64,000 bases of DNA from Tubulanus polymorphus. Lineage: Eukaryota; Nemertea; Palaeonemertea; Tubulaniformes; Tubulanidae. The notes below the pieces were generated by a model. That model did no database searches. It had not been told where the DNA came from and was given only the letters and a program-made list of their open reading frames with translations. This document shows, piece by piece, positions 11,464 to 21,768 of this stretch (within the stretch, counting starts at the first letter, position 1; every line of letters begins with the position of its first letter). The DNA lies in the NCBI RefSeq assembly GCF_964204645.1, contig NC_134028.1, positions 12,319,001 through 12,383,000 on the forward strand, written 5' to 3'. The translations under genes were made by a program, and so were the position numbers.

Positions 11464-13808
11464 GTGTAGCACTCCGCGTGCATGTGGAGGCCTCGTGTAA
11501 GTGAATATTCGCTTACACCTCAATGTCAATCAAAACAATCACCGGGTATTAAAATGAAACAATACCTATGGCAGATGAGTGAAATAATTACATCCTCACC
11601 AGCAATGAGCATTTGAAATCGGCACGTATACGGCACCTAGTCCAATGAAACGTACACATTCTATGGCTTTCCCATAATTTTAGTAGCGCCGGAATTCCCC
11701 GTATATCCAAAAAACAATCCCATTTGTTCGTAGAGACAACGCCCCCCCAATCGAGGTCATTGCAATTTTATACGCGAGAGCTAAGAATTTTCCCGCCAAA
11801 AACAGTTTTTCGTAGAATTTTAACTCAGTTGACCATGTCATCGACGGAGGTTCGCCATGTCTTCAATCGCATCGATTATACGTCTTTTAAGCCAAGAACC
11901 AATGAAACAAATGCTCACATAAAAAAACGTACCGCGATTTTACATGAATTGGCTCAATGCCAACATCATATCGCTGACAAAGGTAAACCAAAAACATACA
12001 TATTAATTCAAGAATTTTTTGATGCGTTACTTGGTAATTATAAATCATCATAACCCTTGTTTCCCTCTCATCAGTATCAAAATTTTGAAGCTGAAGAAAT
12101 GTGTAAAACTATGATGTATCATACCTAGGTCTCCAAATGTTTACAAAAAAATATCTTAGTTATCAATAGGACTATTTATTGCCTGTTGAATCAGAGACTC
12201 CAACACTGTAAAAAATATGTCTTATTACAATTCAACAGAGACTAGACAACAGACATGTCCAATGATTTATGATAGCATTTGGAGTGAAATTTTGCAACAG
12301 GTTCAATTTATGTTCGATAGATGGCGCTAGTAGTAGCTCAACTGTCAAATACAGTCATGTTAACTCACATGGCAGTCACATTCCGATAATAATCCCTAAA
12401 TTTCAAGACATAAAGATTGCAATCCAAACTTCTAAAGGCAATCTTCATGTTAAATATCGATTTTGGAAAAGTTTTATCGATGACTTTTATATGTTTTGCG
12501 CATTTTCCGGATGTTAGAACATGAAAAACGGTTACTCCAAAATTTTTGATGACGAAGTCACTAAAATAAAATGACTCGGCGGTAATTTATTTGAATCGGT
12601 CGGGAGACCGTAACCACACATATATTTTGTTTTGGCCTAATATTACGTACAATCCTTTTAATTTATTATCATGTTGTTTATCATTGAATAGTAAGTATGC
12701 CTACCATACCAAAACATCTTGTTTTTCTGGCACTTACCTTGTGCAATCTTTGAATCAGGGAAAATCTCTTTGAAGTGCTTGGTTAATCGTGTTGCAGTAT
12801 TCAACGGCAAGTTCAACTCGGCGATTAGCTCAGATGTTTTTGCTTCAGCTTTAGTAATATTTCGTTTTAAAGCAATTTCAGATGTTTCTTTCGTTTCAGT
12901 AAACAATGTTTGGATTGAAGGTGTTTTTGACAGTGCTTTCGTCAAATCCTTGTCTCCTTGTGTTTCTATGTGCCTACGACAATTCGACTGCCCGCCATGA
13001 GAGAACGATATATTAATATTGCACGTCGAACAGTATGCGAAACATTCTCCCTTTACAGACGGTTTTAAACAAGGCCACTTTTCAGAATAGAAGTCGATAA
13101 ACCGTTGATTCGATTTCTTTGTAGCGGGCGATGAATCGACGTCATTATCATTACCCGCGCTGACACGCTTAGGCATTTTTATTCCCGCCCACACTGCGAA
13201 CAGAACAATGGCTGCAGCGCAAAGGACTGTGGGTGAACTTAGTCTCGGCAATGTTTGCGTTCGAATCCCACACAAAAGTTTTATCGCATGACATAAAAAT
13301 TAATTTTTACCCATGCTTATTTTGTCTACTAGGCCCCTATAGCAATTATTTTTTTCTCCCTGATTTATCGGGTTATTTAATCACCCGATGCCTCCACATT
13401 TGTATAGCGTACGGCCACGCCGCCAACAAGTAGGCCTAACAGCGCGCAGCATTGCAACGCTTTATGTACTAGTATATTCCAGCTCTGTAATCAGTGCCGC
13501 GCGTAGGAGTGTACTCGAGACTAATACATAGAAGAGGCGCGCTAATCGATAAAGTCAAACTACTACATCGCTGTAAAAGCCTTTAATGTATTGGCCGTAA
13601 AATACAATGATTTTTCGCATCGGAATCGTAATTTTCTTTTAGAGAGATCATCGCTCGTATTATGGCTACCAGAAATCACCGATCATTGTATTTTTAGATG
13701 ATAGTGATGAAAATCGTATTTTCCAAAGTCAGGTCGTAGCGTCGTAATGAGGCATGAATTACCAAAGAAACTACGGCGATATCGTAGGGGTAGGCAGGTC
13801 TGTACTTT

Positions 13809-14312
13809 TCAACGCCCCCTGGTGACCATATAGAATGTCCTTAAAACTAATGTCCTTAAAACTCACCACAATCATAGATGATGTCATGAGCTACAACTTT
13901 GCAATTGATTGTGGTAACAAAATATGTATTGGTACAAATATAATATAGAAAACCAGTAGGAAGCTACAGGACCTAGAATTCCGGCCAAAATTGACATTTT
14001 TGGAGACTAAAAAGGTCATATGACGGCCATCTTGAGTCAGATGGACCCAATTTTTCTTATGCTGATGGGCCCTTGGTAGATTCAAATATAATCGAAAGAT
14101 CAAGGTAATTGATCAAAGCGTCTTCAAAATTTCCCTCGTAAACTTCGAAAATGTGTAAAAAGTGCTGATTTTAGCGAACAACAATGGCTGCCAGTCGGCC
14201 ATCTTGATTCTGACAGGGCCAGTTTTTGGGCTGAAGATGTGTCTGAACGGATGGACGACGGATGAAAAGTGAACGCAATAGCCCGCTGGGACTAAAGTCC
14301 CAAGTGGGCTTA
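13809..14312. repeat. Dispersed repeat, right part of the split array
   Basis: The stretch opens with the third unit of the roughly 150-bp repeat (CAACGCCCCCTGGTGACC) and continues into a block homologous to 6883-7254. It ends in the same hairpin (14,280-14,310). Together with 7349-7647 it shows the state of the site before hAT-2 inserted. Confidence 0.65.
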
Positions 14313-14578
14313 AAAGGATAAAAATATCAATAAATGATCTTTTATCTTTTTTTCAGTAATATGGATACTGGCCATGCTTTGAAGATTCTTGGCAAAATCA
14401 ACACTACACTACTATTCATTCAGAACATGATTCCATTGCTAACCTGTGTTCAACCAAGAGTTTAAAATCGCCATTCGTAGACTAATAAAATCAAACAGTG
14501 ACAGAGCAAAAAGTTTACATCGCATCGGAAATCAATTAGAATACGAAGACTGGTTAGAAAAAGAATTCAAACTTCCAC

Positions 14579-14751
14579 CACTAAAATTCATTAAGCAAAT
14601 AATATATATAATTGGTACATTTAAATCAATTTGCAATAGGAGCCTATAGACCTGACTGACAGGCCTTGACAATCATGTCTGATTCATTTCAAAAATTATG
14701 TAGTGAAAAAAATAATTTCATCTGAAATCATATCAATATTTCTCAATATTT
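14579..14751. repeat. Direct repeat, left copy (about 175 bp)
   Basis: It begins ACTAAAATTCATT and ends TTCTCAATATTT. The copy at 15,757-15,934 is in the same orientation and differs by a few substitutions and small indels. About 1.0 kb lies between them. They could be LTR-like ends or a simple segmental duplication; no internal coding sequence helps to decide. Confidence 0.75.
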
Positions 14752-15756
14752 GAGTGATGCGCGTTTTTACTACGCGTTTTGACATCGCGTAGTAAAATCA
14801 TTCATAAAACCTGTCTATCAATGCAAATGAGCTAAAATCTTTTTGAATCAACCAATAAGATCGATCTTTATCACTTGGGGGTTGGTTTAGTGTTTTAATC
14901 CGCATTTTAGTCGAAGAAAATAGAAATCGAAATATACCCTTTTTCAAGAGCAAAATTCGTCAGCTTAGGACCCAGAATAAGCGAGGAATCAAGAATCGGA
15001 AGGTTTAGGATCTTGAATTTCAAATACTGAAGACCGCATGATTTTATTTCGTGTCGGGGCTGAGCGATCGCTGCCGGAACAGTCGATTTCTAAGTTTTAC
15101 GTTGCAGCAAGCGATACAAAATGGCGGCCGGCACTTGTTATTGAATGTCGACGCGCCGCGCTGCTCGTGATGAGATCAATATTCAACAATTATTCATCGG
15201 TCTAGTGGTGAATTATTGTATTTATTTTCCGATTCATAATTATTCATCACTATATTTCTGAATATCAGGACAGATTTAGCGAAATGATCGGCAATCAATT
15301 TTTTTTGCTCCCGGATCGCCTCTACGCTCCCGTCGGTAAAGCGGCTGTTGAAAATTCAATCGCCGGAGATGCGTTTTGGGGCCATTTCACGGTCTCATTC
15401 ACAGAAGCATGAGAAGCCGTGAGCCAACCACCTAGTACAGAGAATATTGATCAGGGAGGCGTCTAATGGGATGAATTGAGGCTTGTGACGGGCAAAAATA
15501 GAGGCACGTGATGGGACAGTGAGGCTCCCGAGGGGATTTTCCAAAAGCAGCAAAATTGAAATATATATAAAATATTGTTGAAGTTTAGCTCAAAACAAAA
15601 CAAATGGATTATTATTTAGGCCTACTTATTATTAGTAGTATTATTACTATTGCTTGGTTTATGTTTCTAAACTGATTGATTTTATTGTGATATCATGAAT
15701 ATATTTCAAATTTCAGCGTTTTGAGCTAGGCCAAGCCTAATTTTCTGCTTTTCTTA

Positions 15757-15934
15757 ACTAAAATTCATTTAGCAAATAATATATAAAATGGGTATATTTA
15801 AATCAATTTGCAATAGGAGCCTATGGCTACAGACCTAACTGACAGGCCTTGATTATCATGTCTGATTCATTTCAAAAATTATGTAGTGAAAAAAATAATT
15901 TCATCTGAAATCATATCAATATTTCTCAATATTT
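15757..15934. repeat. Direct repeat, right copy (about 175 bp)
   Basis: Same-strand partner of 14,579-14,751, sharing for example CAATTTGCAATAGGAGCCTA and TGTCTGATTCATTTC. This copy carries an extra few bases (GGCTACA) in the middle. Confidence 0.75.
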
Positions 15935-16284
15935 CACATTTTTTCTTGCCGTTACCATGGAAACCTAATCATAATAATCTATATAATAATAGATATTCCT
16001 AGATAAACTTAGGGCAAACATAAACTATTGATAACTAGTTATTCTATCCCCTTTCTACATCATAACTTTTGATCTAACATCGATATTTTCATTATTTTAC
16101 CATTTTTCGGCTGGTTTCCATGGAAACCATAGGCATTTGGAATCAGATAAAAATTTTGGGTCTTCTTCTTCTTCTTCCGATATCTGTCAACATCAACTGG
16201 TTGATGAAACACAGTGTATAGGTGTGCGCAAATAAATATATAGGCCTACAGACATTACTAATAAATTTAGTATTAATATAGGCC

Positions 16285-16285
<1 letters not shown>

Positions 16286-16323
<38 letters not shown>
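16286..16323. repeat. (AAT)n tail of the LINE
   Basis: About twelve AAT units directly downstream of the retrotransposon's 3' end, read as TTA repeats on the element's own strand. This is the expected 3' tail, not an independent microsatellite. Confidence 0.85.
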
Positions 16324-16330
16324 GAGTTTT

Positions 16331-18148
16331 TAAGCTAAGCGGTGTGGGAGAGAAGAGTCTTAAAGGCTTCGATACTCTACGCTGACACAGTATCTGCAGG
16401 TAGAGCGTTCCAATCCCTGACTGTTCTGGTATAGAAGGATTGTCGTTTGATTTCAGTACGGGAGAACTTGACTTGGAAAGCTTTCGAGTGCGATTCTCTA
16501 GTTTTACGGACAGGTGGAACCAGGCGTGTGCTCGTATCAACCAAAGTTTGTTCGTTGGCGAGTTTATAGGCCTACAATAGTGTGAGTCTGGCCTATCTTC
16601 TTCTTTCCTGTAGTGACTGCCACTGTAGGTGGGACAACATATCTGTTACACTGGATCTATTGTGGTGACGATTTGTGACATATCTTGCAGCTCGATGTTG
16701 GATCATCTCCAATCGGTGTATGTCAGTCTGGAGATATGGGTCCCAGACACTACTCGCATATTCTACTATGGGTCTGACCAGTGATCTGTAAGCTGTGTCC
16801 TTCACATGTATCGAGTTTATGTTAACATTCCTTTTCAGAAATCCAATCGTTCGATTTGCCTTTTTGCAAAGTTCTTCAATATGAGGTTTCCATTTTAAAT
16901 TGTTGGTGATGGTTACACCTGGGTACTTTGCTGTCTGTACATGTGATAGGATATGACCTCGGAGCTTATAGGTGTATTTGTAGGGACGTCCTCTTGTGAT
17001 ACTGAGGACATGGCACTTGTCTGTGTTGAATTCCATGTTCCATTTAGTTTCCCATTCAGTGAGGAGATCGAGGTCGTGTTGCAGCACTTCTGCGTGTTTC
17101 TGTGAAGAGACAACTAGGTAGGCAATGGTGTCATCAACAAAAAGTCGTATTTTAGATGTTATATTCAGCGGTATGTCATTTATGTAGAAGAGGAATAGAC
17201 TTGGGCCTAAAACCGATCCTTGTGGAACTCCTGATTCAACATCCACTGTTTCAGATGACTCTCCTTCAATAACGACTGCCTGTTTTCTTCCTGAAAGGAA
17301 TGCCTCAATCCATGCATTTGTTTTGCCGGAGACCCCATAGTGGTCATGTTTGTGTACGAGTAGCTGGTGGCTGACTTTATCGAAGGCTTTACTGAAATCC
17401 ATCACAATGCAGTCCGTTTGTTTTCTGTTGTCTATGTTGGATGTTACATCATCAATAAATTCTGCCAGTTGTGTTTCACAGGAGAGGCCTCTACGAAAAC
17501 CATGTTGAAGTGGGTAGAGGATTCCTTGTCGCTCTCCGTGGTTCATGATGTTAGAGGTGATGATATGTTCCATCATTTTACAACAGACACATGTTAATGA
17601 TATCGGGCGATAGTTGATTGCATTAAATTTATCACCTTTTTTATAAACTGGGGTGACATTTGCATTCCGCCAGTCCTCCAGTACTTCCGAGTTATTGTAG
17701 GATCTTTGATATATTAATGTGAGAATGGGGGCTACATCTGTGGCAAGTTCTTTCAGGATCCGAGGTTTGATGTTATCTGGTCCAGCTGCTTTCCCTGGTT
17801 TTAAATTTTTTAACAACTGCTCCACTCCTCGAGTTTGTATGTTTATATCCCCCATTTTTGGATAGATTCCATCCATTTTAACTTTGGCTTGGATTTCCTC
17901 TTTAGTCATGCAACTCTGTTTTGTGAAGGCAGACTTGAATTGTTGGTTGAGGATGTTGGCTTTATCCTTGGCTGTGTTGTACAGATTGCCATTATTTCTA
18001 AGTGGGGGAATGTTTCCCGTTGACCTGCAGTGTTTGACATAGGTCCAAATGCGTTTAAGTCCTCCAATTTTCCGTGGGGTCTGTTTTACAAAATTTGGTT
18101 GGATGTCAATTTCGCAGAACACAACATCATGGTCCGAGATTCCAGGTA
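16331..18148 (-). pseudogene. LINE reverse transcriptase, 5'-truncated
   Basis: Reverse transcriptase for target-primed retrotransposition. An uninterrupted frame covers 18,122-16,593 (509 codons), with the endonuclease remnant SDHDVVF just upstream. RT motifs in order: NYRPISLTCVCCKMME, QHGFRRGLSCETQL, IVMDFSKAFDKVSH (catalytic D), SGVPQGSVLGP, and FVDDT, where most relatives have FADD. The thumb/C-terminal part continues (SSVWDPYLQTDIHRLEMIQ), then a frameshift near 16,590 leads into another frame that ends with the usual FYTRTVRDWNALP-type tail. No zinc knuckle is seen. Truncation and the shift make it inactive. Confidence 0.85.
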
Positions 18149-19429
18149 GGCCTAATGTTTTGGTTCTCAGAAAGAGAAAGTGCTATGAGTGTATGGCTCT
18201 TTAAACTTCTAGTCTATCTCTTTTAGTTAAAGAGATATTGAAGTTTGTTTACATGAAATATTGCCTTCTTAGATCACAGTTTTTGTATATTGAAACATGA
18301 AGACACTTTTCGCTCAAATTTTCAAACTTCAATTCGCGATATCTCGAAAACTACTGAAGATAATTCAAAAATTTAAAAAGCATAGGCCTATTGTTATTTG
18401 AGCCCTCACCATTCCGACAAGCTTTCTTTCAGTAAGATTGGAGCTATTTGAATTTTTTATGGATATAGCTAGGCCTATATAAGCCCATCCGATTATAAAA
18501 AGCTTACCACCAACGATTAGGTAACTAACTAGCCTAATGTTAGTTTTTTCACAAAGGAGGCTATCCCCCTTCAAAATAGCCTACCTTTTTAATATGATAT
18601 ATTACATAGGCCATATACAGCTTCATAACCCTTCAACATCGAACCAAAATAGGTTTTGGCAGAATGATTGCGTTGTCATGGATACTTCAACAATCCGTAA
18701 CTTGTTAACCTACACACCGATTTTAAAAATTTGTTCTGTTCTCAATTATTTAGGCCTAGGTATTTTCATTTAGGCCTATCTTTCATTTGATATGCAAACT
18801 TGCCATAGCTGGGAAGAATATTTAAAATAAGGAGGTTTCTATTCCTATATTCAGATATATAGGCCTACCACACGTCTCCTACCTTTCTCACTTTCAATTT
18901 CAACACTAAACATTTGATTTAAGACATCGCTTCGTACCGAGGAAAATATATGAAACAGGTTAAACCGCAGCTATGCAGCATGTCCCGTGAGAGGACCTGG
19001 GGCCTGTGACGGGACATCCTTGTCCCGTCACAGGTCCCGATGGAAAATGAAAACTTTGCATTTCATAGACGAAATGTCGAAAGAAACTGCACTAGATCGG
19101 TTACTATATACACTCAAAACAATGTTAACAACATGTTAATAATCGAAATTTGTTCGTAATTTTATTATTTCAGATCAATGATTTCATCAAATCGAAACAT
19201 TAAATGTAATAATGAAGATCGGATCAAGAGAAGACAGAACCACAGCTATCGAAATTTCAATTTTTAGTGCATAGACTGACTCATACTATCGAAAATAAAG
19301 TGAATGTATCTTGACAATTTTGGTGCCAATGGTGTTAGTAACCGTTTGTTAAGCGTTACACTGCAAACAAAAGTAAAAGTGGAGGGGGCAACTTAATGGC
19401 CCTAGATCACTCGAGAGAGAGAGAGAATT
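18149..19429. other. Host intergenic DNA rich in TAGGCCTA words
   Basis: No gene recognised. The palindromic word TAGGCCTA and near variants recur many times (for example near 18,383, 18,471, 18,752 and 18,862). A perfect 14-bp inverted repeat lies at 19,003-19,034. Confidence 0.5.
19003..19034. repeat. Perfect inverted repeat (14-bp arms, 4-bp loop)
   Basis: CCTGTGACGGGACA and TGTCCCGTCACAGG face each other across TCCT. The right arm contains TGTCCCGT, the core of the minisatellite monomer that starts 400 bp downstream, so this may be its source sequence or a diverged outlying monomer. Confidence 0.85.
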
Positions 19430-21050
19430 CAAAGTGAGAGGACCCGATTCAACACACTGTCCCGTGAGAAGACCCGATTTTGAATACTGTCCCGAGAGAG
19501 GACTCGATTCAACACACTGCCCCGTGAGAAGACCCGATTATACATACCCTGTCCCGTGAGAAGACCCGATTTTAAATACTGTCACGTGAGAGGACCCGAT
19601 TTTCAATACTGTCCCGTGAGAGGACCCGATTCAACACACTGTCCCGTGAGAAGACGTGATTATACATACCCTGTCCCGTGAGAGGACCCGATTTTAAATA
19701 CTGTCCCGTGAGAGGACCCGATTTTGAATACTGTCCCGTGAGAGGGCCCGGTTTCAAATAATGTCCCGTGAGAGGGCCCGATTCAACACACTGTCCCGTG
19801 AGAGGACCCGATTCAACTTGCTGTCCCGTGAGAGGGCCCGGTTTCAAATAATGTCCCGAGAGAGGGACCTATTCAACACACTGTCCCGTGAGAGGACCCG
19901 ATTTTAAATACCGTCCCGTGAGAAGACCCGAATCAACTTGCTGTCCCGTGAGGGGGCCCGGTTTCAAATAATGTCCCGTGAGAGGGCCCGATTCAACACA
20001 CTATCCCGTGAGAGGACCCGATTTTTAATACTGTCCCGTGAGAGGACCCGGTTCAACCACTGTCCCGTGAGAGGACCCGATTTTTAATACTGTCCCGTTA
20101 GAGGACCCGAATCAACTTGCTGTCCCGTGAGAGGACCCGATTTTAAATACTGTCCCGTGAGAGGAACCGATTCAACACACTGTCCCGTGAGAGGACCCGA
20201 TTCAACACACTGTCCCGTGAAAGGACCCGATTTTAAATACTGTCCCGTGAGAGGGACCGATTTTGAATACTGTCCCGTGAGAGGGCCCGGTTTCAAATAA
20301 TGTCACGAGAGAGGGACCTATTCAACACACTGTCCCGTGAGAGGACCCGATTTTAAATACCGTCCCGTGAGAAGACCCGAATCAACTTGCTGTCCCGTGA
20401 GAGGGCCCGGTTTCAAATAATGTCCCGTGAGAGGGCCCGATTCAACACACTATCCCGTGAGAGGACCCGATTTTTAATACTGTCCCGTGAGAGGACCCGG
20501 TTCAACCACTGTCCCGTGAGAGGACCCGATTTTTAATACTGTCCCGTTAGAGGACCCGAATCAACTTGCTGTCCCGTGAGAGGACCCGATTTTAAATACT
20601 GTCCCGTGAGAGGAACCGATTCAACACACTGTCCCGTGAGAGGACCCGATTCAACACACTGTCCCGTGAAAGGACCCGATTTTAAATACTGTCCCGTGAG
20701 AGGGACCGATTTTGAATACTGTCCCGTGAGAGGGCCCGGTTTCAAATAATGTCCCATGAGAGGACCCGATTTTAAATAATATCCCGTGAGAGGACCCGAT
20801 TCAATACACTGTCCCGTGAAAGGACCCGATTTTAAATACTGTCCCGTGAGAGGGACCGATTTTGAATACTGTCCCGTGAGAGGGCCCGGTTTCAAATAAT
20901 GTCCCATGAGAGGGCCCGATTCAACACACTGTCCCGTGAGAGGACCCGATTTTAAATACTGTCCCGTGAGAGGACCCGAATCAACTTACTGTTCCGTGAA
21001 GGAACCCGATTTTAAATATTGCCCCGTGAGAGGACCCACTTTTAAATACT
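19430..21050. repeat. 30-bp minisatellite with 449-bp higher-order repeat
   Basis: More than fifty monomers of about 30 bp share the core GTCCCGTGAGAGGACCCGAT followed by a variable 8-10 bp tail (TTTAAATACT, TCAACACACT, TTTCAAATAAT). Variant order repeats with a 449-bp period: for example GAGGGACCTA at 19,862 and 20,311, CGGTTCAACCACT near 20,050 and 20,499, and GAGGAACCGA at 20,161 and 20,610. A 150-bp duplication follows near 20,669/20,819. Because 30 is divisible by 3 and the monomer lacks stops in some frames, long decapeptide-repeat frames (GPLTGQYLKS-type) arise by chance. Confidence 0.9.
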
Positions 21051-21346
21051 GCTATCCTTTTATACAATGTGATTGCATTCTTTTTATATCGGTACCTAAA
21101 CGATTCATTAAGAGTCAGGTATGGAATCCGATACATAATGCATACGAAACTCTTGCCATTTTCCACTAGAAAACAATGAATCAAATGTTTTTCTTTTCGC
21201 AGCTTGGCGCGGTTGAATATCACGTCTCTCGTAATAATTAATGCCGAGATAAAAGACAAGAGGTAAATATTGTACCTTAGTAGAAATCTCGCCAGTTTGT
21301 TGAATTTTTCAAACTTTTGTTGATAATATACAATCTTTGGTTTCAG
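21051..21346. other. Spacer, no gene recognised
   Basis: Host-like sequence between the minisatellite and the first supported exon. A minus-strand open frame of 181 codons overlaps it, but it runs into the minisatellite and has no recognisable content. Confidence 0.4.
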
Positions 21347-21684
21347 AAGGCCGGAATTCAGGAGACATTTGGACTTGATTAACAAAGACCATGAAAGAGA
21401 ACTGGAGCGAAAAAGAACTGAAAGGATATGGCTATGGGCTTTTAACTGATGAGGTAAGCATTGATAAAAGAAAATATGGAATGCGTACAAATAAATGAGC
21501 TTTCTTTCGATCATCGTAATATTCAATATTTTAAAGGGCCATGAATATCTCTACGGTGTAATGAAATCATACGTCAGCCCTACCTTTGCGGACAAATCGT
21601 AAGTATATACATGAATCAGACGTGAAGTTTTTTTTACTATATTTCGAAATGATAATCAAATCATTTCAATTACAGGAAACCATT
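21347..21684 (+). pseudogene. Host gene fragment, interrupted by a Polinton
   Basis: Two spliced-looking exons share one reading frame. Exon 21,347-21,453 follows TTTGGTTTCAG and ends GATGAG|GTAAGC; exon 21,537-21,598 follows TTTTAAAG and ends AAATC|GTAAGT. A third begins at 21,676 after TTTCAATTACAG and is cut after nine bases by the Polinton tip at 21,685. Joined phase-correctly, the frame stays open (WSEKELKGYGYGLL, then HEYLYGVMKSYVSPTF). I do not recognise the family. The phase match and good splice sites argue for a real host gene, but the evidence covers only about 60 residues. Confidence 0.4.
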
Positions 21685-21768
21685 AGTAATAGGGAAAGTG
21701 GGCTTTCATACCAGAGGTCGAAGGTCGAGACACCACTCATCACCACAAGTAATTTTTTCCCCTTATAA
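21685..21768. repeat. Left TIR of Polinton A
   Basis: It starts AGTAATAGGGAAAG, passes through TTTCATACCAGAGGTCG and CACTCATCACCACAAG, then a T-run, and ends TTATAA directly before the polymerase ATG. The same string bounds all other Polinton ends here. It also acts as the upstream region of the first gene. Confidence 0.85.

Larger units (their letters stand above)
8008..13176 (-). pseudogene. hAT transposase 2, multi-exon, decayed
   Basis: The first exon (13176-12738) begins MPKRVSAGND and carries a BED-like zinc finger (CSTCNINISFSHGGQ, then RRHIETQGD); it ends at a GTAAGTG donor. The second (10104-9871) has the FTLSTDGSNDDN core motif. The third (about 9763-9390) contains ENCLALGLDN and YLSGCVLHLVHIAARKA. 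The fourth begins near 9267 and continues to about 8410. The last part (8232-8008) is the C-terminal dimerisation block (IPHSSAHCEQIFS). Breaks: an in-frame stop after NDDNHGKQ near 9959, a shift inside exon 3 near 9660, and further shifts near 8930. Exon borders other than 13176/12738, 10104/9871 and 9267 are approximate. It is a different hAT lineage from element 1, judging by its distinct TIRs and zinc finger. Confidence 0.65.
7648..13802 (-). mobile_element. hAT DNA transposon 2, full length but decayed
   Basis: The left tip CAGACCTGCCTACCC (7648-7662) is matched by its exact reverse complement GGGTAGGCAGGTCTG ending at 13802. The transposase runs on the minus strand. TACT abuts both tips (7644-7647 and 13803-13806). 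Removing the element plus one TACT restores a continuous dispersed-repeat unit, which supports these borders. Size is 6.15 kb, enlarged by a MITE at 10,546-11,115 and long introns. Confidence 0.78.
14313..16285. other. Intergenic DNA with a duplicated flank, no gene recognised
   Basis: No coding region is supported. The middle (about 15,050-15,180) is locally CpG-rich and contains ACAAAATGGCGGCCGG near 15,117, a YY1-like promoter word, but no exon follows that I can recognise. Two copies of a roughly 175-bp repeat bracket this middle part. Confidence 0.45.
16286..18148 (-). mobile_element. 5'-truncated non-LTR retrotransposon (Jockey/CR1 group)
   Basis: The element reads on the minus strand from the end of an apurinic-like endonuclease domain (GISDHDVVFCEI) into a reverse transcriptase. 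It ends in an AAT/ATT trinucleotide tail at 16,286-16,323. 5' truncation inside the endonuclease and a short-repeat 3' tail are the normal signature of target-primed insertion. Confidence 0.85.

Noticed and set aside
15117-15130. YY1-like ACAAAATGGCGGCCGG as a host promoter
   Set aside because: A single word in a locally CpG-rich stretch, with no exon or transcript evidence downstream; noted in the region entry only.
19572-20907. Open frames coding for GPLTGQ decapeptide repeats on the minus strand
   Set aside because: They follow from a 30-bp monomer without stops in that frame; there is no signal peptide, upstream exon or start context, and single-base monomer changes break the frames repeatedly.
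19430-21050. CRISPR-like look of the regular 30-bp repeats
   Set aside because: Monomers abut with only 8-10 variable bases drawn from a small set of variants; there are no unique spacers, no leader and no cas genes, and the surroundings are animal DNA. It is a minisatellite.
20981-21526. 181-codon minus-strand frame
   Set aside because: It overlaps the minisatellite and the better-supported plus-strand exons, and its composition shows nothing recognisable.
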